In this document: positions 1-13,496 of the stretch, in pieces
Layout: each line of letters starts with the position of its first letter
How positions within the stretch are numbered: position 1 is the stretch's first letter
DNA from: Chrysomallon squamiferum
Lineage: Eukaryota > Mollusca > Gastropoda > Neomphalida > Peltospiridae
Reading direction: 5' to 3'
Length of the DNA stretch: 64,000 bases
Assembly (NCBI GenBank): GCA_012295275.1
Contig: CM022679.1
Coordinates: forward strand, 10,499,169 to 10,563,168
Translations under genes and position numbers: made by a program
Notes under the pieces: generated by a model
Database searches by the model: none
What the model was told of the DNA's origin: nothing
The model's input: the letters and a program-made list of their open reading frames with translations, nothing else

Positions 1-56
1 TTTTGTTTTCGTTGTTTGCAGGAGCTCATTTTATTATTTTATTTTATTTTATTTTA

Positions 57-530
57 TGATCTGTACCTTTGGTGAACAGTCCCCCAGAACTCATTTTTCA
101 AGTAATAAGTTCCGTATTATCCACTCTTCAGGTGGGGGTGTCATCACTCACCAGGTGACTCACTGTCGCTGCATTAAAGGTACAGATCAAGGAGTGTTGG
201 GAGAACGATGAGGAATAATATAAGGCTGTCTGTCCTGCCAAATTTGAGTGTCCCGTTCAAATACTGAAACACCTCCACATTCCAAAACAAATTTAAGATT
301 TTGGCGTATGGAGGGTATAGAGGACCCCATCCCGGCTTCTCGAAATTGACGCCTCTGTTTTGACACGCCTTATATACTCGGCGAACGCGGACGTCAAGGA
401 GAGCACTGGCATTAAAACCATGGTGTCGAAAACCAACATGGAGTTGTGTTTTTGCCTTCGAAACTTTATTGTTTTAAAATGTATTTCCGTAACATTACTG
501 TGTGACAGATATATGTGTATATTTTTTAAA
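57..530 (-). repeat. Conserved repeat core, copy 1
   Basis: The least AT-rich part of the unit. It begins with the 14-mer TGATCTGTACCTTT, which returns inverted about 120 bp later. Read on the minus strand it carries TATATAAGG, preceded by TGACGTCC. The minus strand is given as the likely sense only because of that TATA-like box and an A-rich (AAAAT)n tract at the far end. In this copy the 60-codon minus frame of other copies is interrupted by a stop. Confidence 0.85.
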
Positions 531-639
531 TGGTTCTGTTTTCAGTATTTATATTTTTTATCCACTCCATATCAACATTTTATTAACAATAATTAAAATA
601 AAAAGACCAGAATGAACTAAAATCCATTGTGGTATGCGT

Positions 640-2440
640 TTTTAAAATAAAATTAAAAATCAACAGTTATTTTTACCATTGTTTTGTGACGCTGTATTAA
701 TCAGTAAAGAATGCTGAATACGAACTGTACACTTTTTTTTGTTGTATATACGATTTTATAAACAGAATAACAAATAACCAAAGCGCACACAAGCACAGCC
801 ATTATAGTAAAGTGTAATTTGACAGTTGCGTTAAGCTAGTAGACAAGTGACGTAATGATACACATATACTTAAAATAGTTACGCTTTCTCCACCTTACAC
901 AGTATTTCAATTTCTACAAAATTTAATAATTAGTAGCTGGTGAAAGTAGAGGAAACACATCCAGAAATAAATTTCACATTAATTATCAATCTATTTTTTT
1001 TCTTTTTTCAAATCTTTATCAAAACTTATGTATACAAATAATAATTTCATGTTCACCTACACAAATATTGTAAATAGTTACGCTTTCTTTAACTGAGACA
1101 GTCTATTTCTATTTTTTCCAATAAATAAAAACTGAGTATAAATTATAGAAAAATAAAAAATACGAAGCACTTATTTCCAGAAATAAATTTACCCTTAATT
1201 TTTATTTATTTACTATTTAAAAAAAGAAAATCTTTATCAAAACTAATATATACAAATATTAATTTGACGTGGACCTACACAACTATTCTAAATAGTTACG
1301 CTTTCTTTAACTGAGAGAGTCTAATTCATTTCTGCCAATAAATAAAAACTGAGTATAAATTATAGAGGAATAGAAAAATAGCAATACCGACACTGAAATA
1401 AATTCGTCCACGAATCCTTTATCTCTTTCTTCTTCTTTTCGATTTATTAGTCAGTCGTAAAAAACAAATATAGATGTTTTAGTGATTCCAGCGTCTGACG
1501 TAACGCCACATTAATACTTAAAAGAGTTACGCTTTCTTTTCTTGATACAGTCTATTCCATTTTCTAAGTAATTAATTATAGCTAATTATAAAATCTTTTT
1601 TTTTTTTTAACTTATTAATATTTTTATTATTGACTGAAAATGAAAGTATTAAATAAATAAATAACTGGATAAATAAATAAATGAAAAGGAAGTAGAAGAA
1701 AACGTTGATGTAGATGTTTCAGTCTTATTTTAATTATCATAATTAATTAATTAATTTATTTATTTATAGAGTGTGTCAGATTAGGAAAGCCTAATTCTGG
1801 CCGGTATATTCGTGGTGTTACATCATTAACATTTGTGTGTCTATAGTTTGTTAACGACTGTCAAATAAATAATAAAAAGAAGAAGAAAGAGAGAAAAGAA
1901 ATTCGTGGACTAAATTATTTCAGGATCTACCAGGTATTATTATCTACTTTTTTATTTTTCCTTTTATACTTTTTTTCACTGTTGTTTATTTTTTTTTATT
2001 ATTGGTAGACAGTGGAAGCGTAACTATTTAGAATATCTGTGTAAGTCCACGTGAGACAGATCTTAGCTTTTATTTACTAAATTAATATTTGTAGAAATTC
2101 ATTTAAAAAAAGAAAGAAAAATGATGATAATTAGTAATTTATTTCTGGATCTACTTTTCCTGTTTAATCCAACTGTTATTTCTTAAATTTTGTATAAACT
2201 GGCATAGACTGCAAAGTTAAGAAATCAGAACTGTTGAATATTTGTGATTCATTACGTTACACCTTCAGTACCTTAACGAAATTGTGAAAATAAACTTTAA
2301 CATAATGGCTGTGTTTGTGTGTGCAATATGTATTTGTTATTCTTTTTATGATATCAATCTATGCAGAAAATGTATGTACATTTCGTATTCTCCATTCTTT
2401 ATTCATTAATATAGCATCACAAAACAATGCTAAGACATAC
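640..2440. repeat. Large imperfect palindrome inside unit 1
   Basis: About 640-1590 (L arm) matches the reverse complement of about 1600-2440 (R arm). Landmarks pair in order. Sequence around 785-860 (GCACAGCCATTAT, GACGTAATGATACA) pairs with 2255-2330. The block CATCCAGAAATAAATT near 960 pairs with the block near 2145. The block GTCCACGAAT near 1408 pairs with TTCGTGGACT near 1902. Identity looks moderate, so the inversion is old. The same arms recur in every unit. Confidence 0.8.
877..2024. repeat. AGTTACGCTTTC sub-repeats within unit 1
   Basis: The motif AGTTACGCTTTC occurs at 877, 1076, 1294 and 1525 on the plus strand. It occurs once inverted (GGAAGCGTAACT) at 2013. Copies at 1076 and 1294 lie in a larger sub-repeat that includes ACCTACACAA upstream and ACTGAGACAGTC downstream. 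The pattern recurs in the other units. Confidence 0.8.
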
Positions 2441-3329
2441 TTTCTGAAAACAATCAAACGGCATATTAAACATATTGACAGCATCGTGATTAAATTCCTA
2501 AGTCAAAAATATTACTCCATAGGTCTGCATGCGCAGATAGATTATTAGAGCATGATCTTCATATTCCTGTTCAGAGTTTGATGTTTGTTTTATTGAAATG
2601 CGAGATTATCAAAAAGAATAGCGCGAACAGTTAACACTATGGGAGGTTGGACGCTTGTGTTGGAATTTTAAGATCCAGTGATTTTGTTAAACTGTTGATA
2701 CCGAATAATGATGATGATGATGCTGCTGATGATGACGACAAAAATAACAACAGCACCAACTACAACACCAGCAATAAATAAATAAATATATAAATAAATA
2801 ATGATAATTTGTTTTATTGGTGCATAAAAATGTTCAGATGTTAAGCAGACACATTTTAATAACTGAATGCCCTGCATTAATTATTATATAAAAATTCTTT
2901 GAATTGTCTCTCTTTTTCTCATTAAAATTCATGACCTGCATAACAAATTGAATAAGTTGTTTTACAAGACCTCGGTCTTCCTTGAAATTTTGCAGTGACC
3001 GTAAAATAATTTTTTTTTATTTTTGTATTATTTATTGCGCTAAAATCCTATTTATTTATTTACTATTGATTTAATTGTGTTTTTCTTTTTTCTTTAATTT
3101 TTATTAAATTATCGATTTATTTAATAATTTACTATAATTATTTTTCAATGATTTTAAAATTGATTTTTCTTAAATATTTCGTTATTAATTAATTTATTAT
3201 AATTAATATTGTGATTATCTGGAATTTGAGTTATTTTATATTATTCATTTACTACTGATTTTAATGGTGTTTTTTGTTTTCGCTTAAAAAAATAATTGTA
3301 GTTTAATTTATATTTATTTATTTATTTAA

Positions 3330-3410
<81 letters not shown>

Positions 3411-3490
3411 TTTATTTTTATTCATTGGGATTTCATTGTTTAGAGGGACTCATTTTATTGTCTTATTTTATTTTATTTTGTTTGATTTTA

Positions 3491-3965
3491 TGATCTGTAC
3501 AGTTGGTGAACAGTCCCCCAGAACTCATTTTTCAAGTAATAAGTTCCGTATTATCCACTCTTCAGGTGGGGGTGTCATCACTCACCAGGTGACTCACTGT
3601 CGCTGCATTAAAGGTACAGATCAAGGAGTGATGGGAGAACGGTGAGGAATAATATAAGGCTGTGTGTCCTGCCAAATTTGAGTGTCCCGTTCAAATACTG
3701 AAACACCTCCACATTCCAAAACAAATTGAAGATTTTGGCGTATGGAGGGTATAGAGGACCCCATCCCGGCTTCTCGAAATTGACGCCTCTGTTTTGACAC
3801 ACCTTATATACTCGGCGAACGCGGACGTCAAGGAGAGCACTGGCATTAAAACCATGGTGTCGAAAACCAACATGGAGTTGTGTTTTTGCCCGCGAAACTT
3901 TATTGTTTTAAAATGTATTTGCGTTACATTACTGTGTGATAGATATATGTGTATATTTTTTAAAT
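3491..3965 (-). repeat. Conserved repeat core, copy 2
   Basis: Same core as at 57-530 with few differences, for example TGTACAG replacing TGTACCT near the left end, which weakens the 14-mer inverted repeat. The minus-strand TATATAAGG is kept. Both short minus-strand frames are open in this copy, but not in all others. Confidence 0.85.
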
Positions 3966-5030
3966 GATTTTGTTTTAAGTATTTATATTTTTATCCACAC
4001 CATATCAACATTTTATTAACAATAATTAAGAAAAAAACAACCAGAATGAAGTGAAATCCATTGTGGTATGAGTTTTTAAAATAAAATTAAAAATCAACAG
4101 TTATTTTTACCATTGTTTTGTGACGCTGTATTAATCAGTAAAGAATGCTGAATACGAAATGTACATAGTTTTTTTCCATATACAATTTTATAAACAGAAA
4201 AACAAATAAACAAAGTGCACACAAAGCACAGCCATTATATTAAAGTGTAATTTGACAGTAGCGTTAAGCTAGTAGACATGTGACGTAATGATACACATAT
4301 ATTTAAAATAGTTACGCTTTCTCTACCTTACACAGTATTTCAGGTTCTAGAAAATTTAATAATTAGTAGCTGGTGAAAGTAGAGGAAGAACATCCAGAAA
4401 TAAATTTCACATTAATTATCAATCTATTTTTATTAATTTTTTTTGTTCAAATCTTTATCAAAACTTATGTATACAGATAATAATTTCATGTGCACCTACA
4501 CAAATATTCTAAATAGTTACGCTTTCTTTAACTGAGACAGTCTATTTCTATTTTTTCCAATAAATAAAAACTGAGTATAAATTATAGAAAAATAAAAAAT
4601 ACGAAGCATTTACATCCAGAAATAAATTTAACCTTAATTTGTATTTATTTACTATTTAAAAAAAAAGAAAATCTTTATCAAAACTAATATATACAAATAT
4701 TAATTTGACGTGGACCTACACAACTATTCTAAATAGTTACGCTTTCTTTAACTGACACAGTCCATTTCTCTTTTTGCCAATAAATAAAAACTGAGTATAA
4801 ATTATAGAGGAATAGAAAAATAGCAATACCGACACTGAAATAAATTCGTCCACGAATCCTTTGTCTCTTTCTTCTTCTTTTCGATTTATTAGTCAGTCGT
4901 AAAAAACAAATATAGATGTTTTAGTGATTCCAGCGTCTGACGTAACGCCACATTAATACTGAAAAGAGTTACGCTTTCTTTTCTTGATACAGTCTATTCC
5001 ATTTTATAACTAATTAATTATAGCTAATTA

Positions 5031-5068
<38 letters not shown>

Positions 5069-6720
5069 ACTGAATAATATTATTATTATCGACTGAAAAT
5101 GAAATTACTAAGTAAATAAATAACTGGATAAATAAATAAATCAATAAAAAGGAAGCAGAAGGAAACGTGGATGTAAATGTTGCGGTCTTATTTTAATTAT
5201 CATAATTTATTTATTTATTTATTTATAGACTGTATCAGGTCAGGAAAGCCTAATTCTGGCCGGTATTTTCGTGGCGTTACGTCATTAAGATTTGTGTCTC
5301 TATAGTCTGATAACGACTGTCAAATAAATAATAAAAAGAAGAAGAAAGAGAGAAAAGAAATTAATTTCTGGATCCACCAGGTTAGGTATTATTATCTACT
5401 TTTTTATTTTTCCTTTTATACTTTTTTCACTGTTTTTTGTAATTTTCATTCGTAGACAGTGGAAGCGTAACTATTTAGAATATCTGTGTAAGTCCACGTG
5501 AGACAGATCTTAGCTTTTGGATCTACTTTTCCTTCTAAATCCAACTGTTATTTCTTAAATTTTGTATAAACTGGCATAGACTGCAAAGTTAAGAAATCAG
5601 AACTGTTGAATATTTGTGATTCATTACGTTACACCTTCAGTACCTTAACGAAATTGTGAAAATAAACTTTAACATAATGGCTGTGTTTGTGTGTGCAATA
5701 TGTATTTGTTATTCTTTTTATGATATCAATCTATGCAGAAAATGTATGTACATTTCGTATTCTCCATTCTTTATTCATTAATATAGCATCACAAAACAAT
5801 GCTAAGACATACTTTCTGAAAACAATCAAACGGCATATTAAACATATTGACAGCATCGTGATTAAATTCCTAAGTCAAAAATATTACTCCATAGGTCTGC
5901 ATGCGCAGATAGATTATTAGAGCATGATCTTCATATTCCTGTTCAGAGTTTGATGTTTGTTTTATTGAAATGCGAGATTATCAAAAAGAATAGCGCGAAC
6001 AGTTAACACTATGGGAGGTTGGACGCTTGTGTTGGAATTTTAAGATCCAGTGATTTTGTTAAACTGTTCATACCGAATGATGATGATGATGATGATGCTG
6101 ATGATGACGACAACAATAACAACAACACCAACTACAACACCAGTAATAAATAAATAAATAAATAATGATAATTTGTTTTATTGGTGCATAAAAATATTCA
6201 GATGTTAAGCAGACACATTTTAATAACTGAAAGCGCTGCATTAATTGTTATATAAAAATTATTTCAATTGTCTCTCTTTTTCTCATTAGAATTCATGACC
6301 TGCATAACAAATTAAATAACTTGTTTTACAAGACCTCGGTCTTCTTTGAAATTTTGCAGTGACCGTAAAAAAAAAATAAAAAAAATATAAAAAAATAAAA
6401 AAAATTATTTCGTGTGCTAAATCCTAAACAAAACCCTATTTATTTATTATTGATTAAATTGTGTTTTTGTTTCTCATTTAATTTTTATTAATTTATCGAT
6501 TTATTTAATAATTTACTATAATTATTTTCCAATGATTTAAAATTTATTTTTCTTAAATTTTTATTTAGTTATCAATTATTTAATTAAAATTAATATTATG
6601 ATTATCTTGAATTTGAGTTATTTTATGTTATTCTTATTCTTTACTATTGATTTCAATGGGTTTGTTTTTTGTTTTCTCTTTTAAAATAATAATTGTAATT
6701 AATTTATATATATATATATA

Positions 6721-6794
<74 letters not shown>

Positions 6795-6929
6795 TTGGGA
6801 TTTCATTATTTATCTTATTTTATTTTATTTTATTTTTTATTATTCATTTGTTCATTCATTTGGTTTTCGTTGTTTGGAGGGGCTCACTTTATTATTTTAT
6901 TTTATTTTATTTTATTTTATTTTATTTTA

Positions 6930-7400
6930 TGTTCTGTACCTTTGGTGAACAGTTCCCCAGAACTCATTTTTCAAGTAATAAGTTCCGTATTATCCACTCT
7001 TCAGGTGGGGGTGTCATCACTCACCAGGTGACTCACTGTCGCTGCATTAAAGGTACAGATCAAGGAGTGTTGGGAGAACGATGAGGAATAATATAAGGCT
7101 GTCTGTCCTGCCAAATTTGAGTGTCCCGTTCAAATACTGAAACACCTCCACATTCCAAAACAAATTAAAAATGTTGGCGTATGGAGGGTATAAAGGACCC
7201 CATCCCGGCTTCTCGAAATTGACGTCTCCGCTTTGACACGCCTTTTATACTCGGCGAACGCGGACGTCAAGGAAAGCACTGGCATTAAAACCATGGTGTC
7301 GAAAACCAACATGGAGTTGTGTTTTTGGCTTCGAAACATTATTGTTTTAAAATGCATTTCCATAACATTACTCTGTGACAGACATATATGTATATTTCTT
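6930..7400 (-). repeat. Conserved repeat core, copy 3
   Basis: Same core. The left end reads TGTTCTGTACCTTT. The minus-strand TATA-like box reads TATAAAAGG instead of TATATAAGG, a change that keeps a good TATA consensus. The 47-codon minus frame starting in GCCGGGATGG is closed here by a TAA. Confidence 0.85.
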
Positions 7401-7858
7401 AAATGATTCTGTTTTCAGTATTTATATTTTTATCTACACCATATCAACATTTTATTAACAATAATTAAAACAAAAAGACCAGAATGAACTAAAATCCATT
7501 GTGGTATGCGTTTTTAAAATAAAATTAAAAATCAACAGTTATTTTTACCATTGTTTTGTAACGATGTGTTAATCAGTAAACAATGCTGAATACGAAATGT
7601 ACACACTTTTTTCACATATATGATTTTACAAACAGAAAAACAAATAAACAAAGCCCACACAAGCACAGCCATTATATTAAAGTGTAATTTGACAGTTGCG
7701 TTAAGATAGTAAACATGTGACGTAATGATACACATATATTTAAAATAGTTACGCTTTCTTCACCTTACACAGTATTTCAATTTCTACAAAATTTAATAAT
7801 TAGTAGCTGGTGAAAGTTGAGGAAGAACATCCAGAAATAAATTTCAACTTAATTATCT

Positions 7859-7891
<33 letters not shown>

Positions 7892-9696
7892 TTTATCAAA
7901 ACTAATATATACAAATATTAATTTGAAGTGGACCTACACAAATATTCTAAATAGTTACGCTTTCTTTGACAGAGACAGTCTATTTCACTTTTTGCCAATA
8001 AAGAAAAACTGAGTATATATTATAGAGAAATAAAAAAATAGGAACCACTTACATCCAGAAATAAATTTCACCTGAATTTTTATTTATTTATTATTATTAT
8101 TTTTAATCTTAGTCAAAACTAATGTATACAAATATTAATTTGACGTGGACCTACACAACTATTCTAAATAGTTACGCTTTCTTTAACTGACACAGTCCAT
8201 TTCTCTTTTTGCCAATAAATAAAAACTGAGTATAAATTATAGAGGAATAGAAAAATAGCAATACCGACACTGAAATAAATTCGTCCACGAATCCTTTGTC
8301 TCTTTCTTCTTCTTTTCGATTTATTAGTCAGTCGTAAAAAACAAATATAGATGTTTTAGCGATTCCAGCGTCTGACGTAACGCCACATTAATACTTAAAA
8401 GAGTTGCGCTTTCTTATCTTGATACAGTCTATTCCATTTTATAAGTAATTAACTATAGCTAATTATAAAACCTTTTTAGAAAGAAAGAAAGAAAAATGAT
8501 GATAATTAGTAATTTATTTCTGGATCTAAGTGCTTTTCCTTTTTAATCCAACTGTTATTTCTTAAGTTTTGTATAAACTGGCATAGACTGCAAAGTTAAG
8601 AAATCAGAACTGTTGAATATTTGTGATTCATTACGTTACACCTTCAGTACCTTAACGAAATTATCAAAATAAACTTTAACATAATGGCTGTGTTTGTGTG
8701 TGCAATATGTATTTGTTATTCTTTTTATAATATCACTATATGCAGAAAATGTATGTACATTTCGTATTCTTCATTCTTTACTCATCACAAAACAATGCTA
8801 AGAGATAATTTCTGAAAGCAACCTAACGGCATATTAAACACAGAATGAGAGCTTCGTGATTAAATTCCTAAGTCAAAAATATTACTTCGTAGGTCTGCAT
8901 GCGCAGATACAAGATTATTAGAGCATGCTCTTCATATTCCTGTTCAGAGTTTGATGTTTGTTTTATTGAAATGCCAGATTATCAAAAAGAGTAGAGCGAA
9001 CAGTTAAGACTATGGGAGGTTGGACGGTTGTGTTGGAATTTTAAGATCCAGTGATTTTGTTAAACTGTTCATACCGAATAATGATGATGATGATGATGCT
9101 GATAATGACGAAAACAATAACAACAACACCAACTACAATACCAGTAATAAATAAATAAATAAATAATGATAATTTGTTTTATTGGTGCATAAAAATGTTC
9201 AGATGTTAAGCAGACGCATTTTAATAACTGAAAGCGCTGCATTAATTATTGTATAAAAATTATTTCAATTGTCTCTCTTTTTCTCATTAGAATTCATGAC
9301 CTGCATAACAAATTAAATAACTTGTTTTACAAGACCTCGGTCTTCTTTGAAATTTTGCAGTGACCGTAAAAAAATAACAAAAATTATTTCGTGTGCTAAA
9401 TCCTAAACAAAACCCTATTTATTTATTATTGATTAAATTCTGTTTTTGTTTCTCATTTAATTTTTATTAATTTATCGATTTATTTAATAATTTACTATAA
9501 TTATTTTTCAATGATTTTAAAATTTATTTTTCTTAAATTTTTATTTAGTTATTTTATATTATTCATTTACTATTGATTTCAATGGGTTTGTTTTTTGTTT
9601 TCTCTTTTAAAATAATAATTGTAGTTAATTTATATATATATATATATATTTTTTTTTTCTTTTTTAATTTATTATTACTATTATTACTATTATTAC

Positions 9697-9729
<33 letters not shown>

Positions 9730-9854
9730 TTGGGATTTCATTATTTATTTTATTTTATTTTATTTTATTTTTTATTATTCATTTGTTCATTCATTTGGTT
9801 TTCGTTGTTTGGAGGGGCTCACTTTATTATTTTATTTTATTTTATTTTATTTTA

Positions 9855-10330
9855 TGATCTGTACCTTTGGTGAACAGTCCCCCAGAACTCATTTTTCAAG
9901 TAATAAGTTCCGTATTATCCACTCTTCAGGTGGGGGTGTCATCACTCACCAAGTGACTCACTGTCGCTGCATTAAAGGTACAGATCAAGGAGTGTTGGGA
10001 GAACGATGAGGAATAATATAAGGCTGTCTGTCCTGCCAAATTTGAGTGTCCCGTTCAAATACTGAAACACCTCCACATTCCAAAACAAATTAAAAAATTT
10101 GGCGTATGGAGGGTATAGAGGACCCCATCCCGGCTTCTCGAAATTGACGTCTCCGTTTTGACACGCCTTTTATACTCGGCGAACGCGGACGTCAAGGAGA
10201 GCACTGGCATTAAAACCATGGTGTCGAAAACCAACATGGAGTTGTGTTTTTGTCTTCGAAACTTTATTGTTTTAAACTGTATTTCCGTAACATTACTCTG
10301 TGACACATCTATATGTATATTTTTTAAATG
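9855..10330 (-). repeat. Conserved repeat core, copy 4
   Basis: Same core, with TGATCTG at the left end and TATAAAAGG on the minus strand. One base of the internal TCACCAGGTGA palindrome is changed (CCAAGTGA). The unit that follows is closest to unit 3 over 7130-8480 versus 10055-11370. Confidence 0.85.
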
Positions 10331-13311
10331 ATTCTGTTTTCAGTATTTATATTTTTATCCACAACATATCAACATTTTATTAACAATAATTAAAACAAAC
10401 AGACCAGAATGAACTAAAATCCATTGTGGTATGAGTTTTTAAAATAAAATTAAAAATCAGCAGTTATTTTTACCATTGTTTTGTGACGCTGTATTAATCA
10501 GTAAAGAATGCTGAATACGAAATGTACACACCGTTTTTCCATATACGATTTTATAAACAGAAAAACAAATAAACAAAGTGCACACAAGCACAGCCATTAT
10601 ATTAAAGTGTAATTTGACAGTTGCGTTAAGCAAGTATACATGTGACGTAATGATACACACATATTTAAAATAGTTACGCTTTCTCCACCTTACACAGTAT
10701 TTGAATTTCTACAAAATTTAATAATTAGTAGCTGGTGAAAGTAGAGGAAACACATCCAGAAATAAATTTCAACTTAATTATCTTTTTTTTTTTCTTCTTT
10801 TTTTTTTTAAATCTTTATCAAAACTAATATATACAAATATTAATTTGAAGTGGACCTACACAAATATTCTAAATAGTTACGCTTTCTTTGACAGAGACAG
10901 TCTATTTCACTTTTTGCCAATAAAGAAAAACTGAGTATATATTATAGAGAAATAAAAAAATATGAACCAGTTACATCCAGAAATAAATTTCACCTGAATT
11001 TTTATTTATTTATTATTATTTTTTTTAATCTTAGTCAAAACTAATATATACAAATATTAATTTGACGTGGACCTACACAACTATTCTAAATAGTTACGCT
11101 TTCTTTAACTGACACAGTCCATTTCTCTTTTTGCCAATAAATAAAAACTGAGTATAAATTATAGAGGAATAGAAAAATAGCAATACCGACACTGAAATAA
11201 ATTCGTCCACGAATCCTTTGTATCTTTCTTCTTCTTTTCGATTTATTAGTCAATTGTAAAAAACAAATATAGATGTTTTAGCGATTCCAGCGTCTGACGT
11301 AACGCCACATTAATACTTAAAAGAGTTACGCTTTCTTATCTTGATACAGTCTATTCCATTTTATAACTAATTATAAAACCTTTTTTTCTTCTTTTTTTTT
11401 TAACTGAATAATATTATTATTATCGACTGAAAATTAAAGTATTAAATAAATAAATAACTGGATAAATAAATAAATAAAAAGGAAGCAGAAGAAAAGGTGG
11501 ATGTAAATGACGGTCTTATTTTAATTATCATAATTAATTAATTAATTAATTTATTTATAGAGTGTGTCAGGTTAGGAAAGCCTAATTCCGGCCGGTATTT
11601 TCGTGGCGTTACGTCATTAAGATTTGTGTGTCTATAGTTTGTTAACGACTGTCAAATAAATAATAAAAAGAAGAAGAAAGAGAGAAAAGAAATTCGTGGA
11701 CTAATTTATTTCTCGATCTAACAGGTTAGGTATTATTATCTACTTTTTTAGTTTTCCTTTTATACTTTTTTCACTTTTTTTTTTTTTTTTTTTTATTATT
11801 ATTCGTAGACAGTGGAAGCGTAACTATTTAGAATATCTGTGTAAGTCCACGTAAGACAGATCTTAGCTTTTATTTACTAAATTAATATTTGTATAAATTA
11901 ATTTTAAAAAAAGGAAGAAAAATGATGATAATTAGTAATTTATTTCTGGATCTAAGTGCTTTTCCTTTTTTCATCTACCTTTATTTCTTAAATTTTGTAT
12001 AAACTGGCATAGACTGCAAAGTTAAGAAATCAGAACTGTTGAATATTTGTGATTCATTACGTTACACCTTAAGTACCTTAACGAAATTGTCAAAATAAAC
12101 TTTAACACAATGGCTGTGTTTGTGTCTGCAATATGTATTTGTTATTCTTTTTATGATATCAATCTATGCAGAAAATGTATGTACATTTCGTATTCTTCAT
12201 TCTTTACTCATTAATATAGCATCACAAAACAATGCTAAGAGATAATTTCTGAAAGCAACCTAACGGCATATTAAACACATAATGAGAGCATCGTGATTAA
12301 ATTCCTAAGTCAAAAATATTACTCCATAGGTCTGCATGCGCAGATACAAGATTATTAGAACATGATCTTCATATTCCTGTTCAGAGTTTGATGTTTGTTT
12401 TATTGAAATGCGAGATTATCAAAAAGAATAGCGGGAACAGTTAACACTATGGGAGGTTGGACGGTTGTATTGGAATTTTAAGATCCAATGATTTTGTTAA
12501 ACTGTTCATACCGAATAATGATGATGATGATGCTAATGATGACAACAATAACAACAACACCAGTAATAAATAAATAAATAAATAATGATAATTTATTTTA
12601 TTGATGCATACAAAAATTTAAAAAATCATTAAATATTACTGACGGTGCATGTTCAAGAAATTTATAATAAATTAATAACTGATTTTAACATTTTTTAATC
12701 ATAACTATTATTAATTTTTGAATTTTTAAAATGTTCAGATGTTAAGTAGACACATTTTAATAACTGAATGGGCTGCATTAATTATTAGATAAAAAATTAT
12801 TAAATTGTCTCTCTAAATCTCATTAAAATTCATTACCTGCAAAACAAATTAAATAAGTTGTTTTACAAGGCCTCGGTCTTCTTTGAAATTTTGCAGTAAG
12901 CATAAAAAATAAATAAATAAACAAATAAATAAATAAATAAAAAACGAAAAAAAAAAAAATTTAAAAAGTTTCCTGCGCTAAATGTTAAAAAAACCACTAT
13001 TTTTTTAATTCTTTAATTTTTTATTTAATTTTTATAAATTTATCAGTTTATTTAATTTTTACTATAATTATTTTTCAATGATTTTAATTTATTTTTCTTA
13101 AATTTTTATTTAGTTATTAATTAATTAATTAATTACAATATAATCACAATATTAATTTTAATTAATTAATTAATTAATTAAAATTAATATTATGATTATC
13201 TTGAATTTGAGTTATTTTATATTATTCATTTACTATTGATTTCAATGGGTTTGTTTTTTGTTTTCTCTTTTAAAATAATAATTGTAATTAATATATATAT
13301 ATATATATATA

Positions 13312-13366
<55 letters not shown>

Positions 13367-13496
13367 TTGGGATTTCATTATTTATCTTATTTTATTTTCT
13401 TTTATTTTTTATTATTCATTTGTTCATTCATTTGGTTTTTGTTGTTTGGAGGGGCTCATTTTATTATTTTATTTTATTTCATTTTATTTTATTTTA

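Noticed and set aside
210-345. 47-codon minus-strand frame starting in GCCGGGATGG of the core
   Set aside because: Open in copies 1, 2 and 6 but closed by TAA in copies 3, 4 and 5, so it is not maintained.
2315-2548. 77-codon open frame, repeated identically at 5687-5920
   Set aside because: It lies in the R arm of the palindromic repeat and is identical only because units 1 and 2 are near-identical there. Other copies carry changes and frame differences, and the product is featureless.
6647-7084. Long frames rich in Leu, Ile, Phe or Tyr in the repeat units (also 9573, 13236, 19376)
   Set aside because: They are translations of ATT/TTA microsatellites and AT-rich DNA joined to the repeat core.
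7130-7363. Minus-strand open frame shared by several cores (MLVFDTMVLMPV...), with a signal-peptide-like start
   Set aside because: Stop codon in copy 1. The frame spans the TATA-like box, and downstream ends vary. Conservation is explained by the DNA repeat, not by a kept reading frame.
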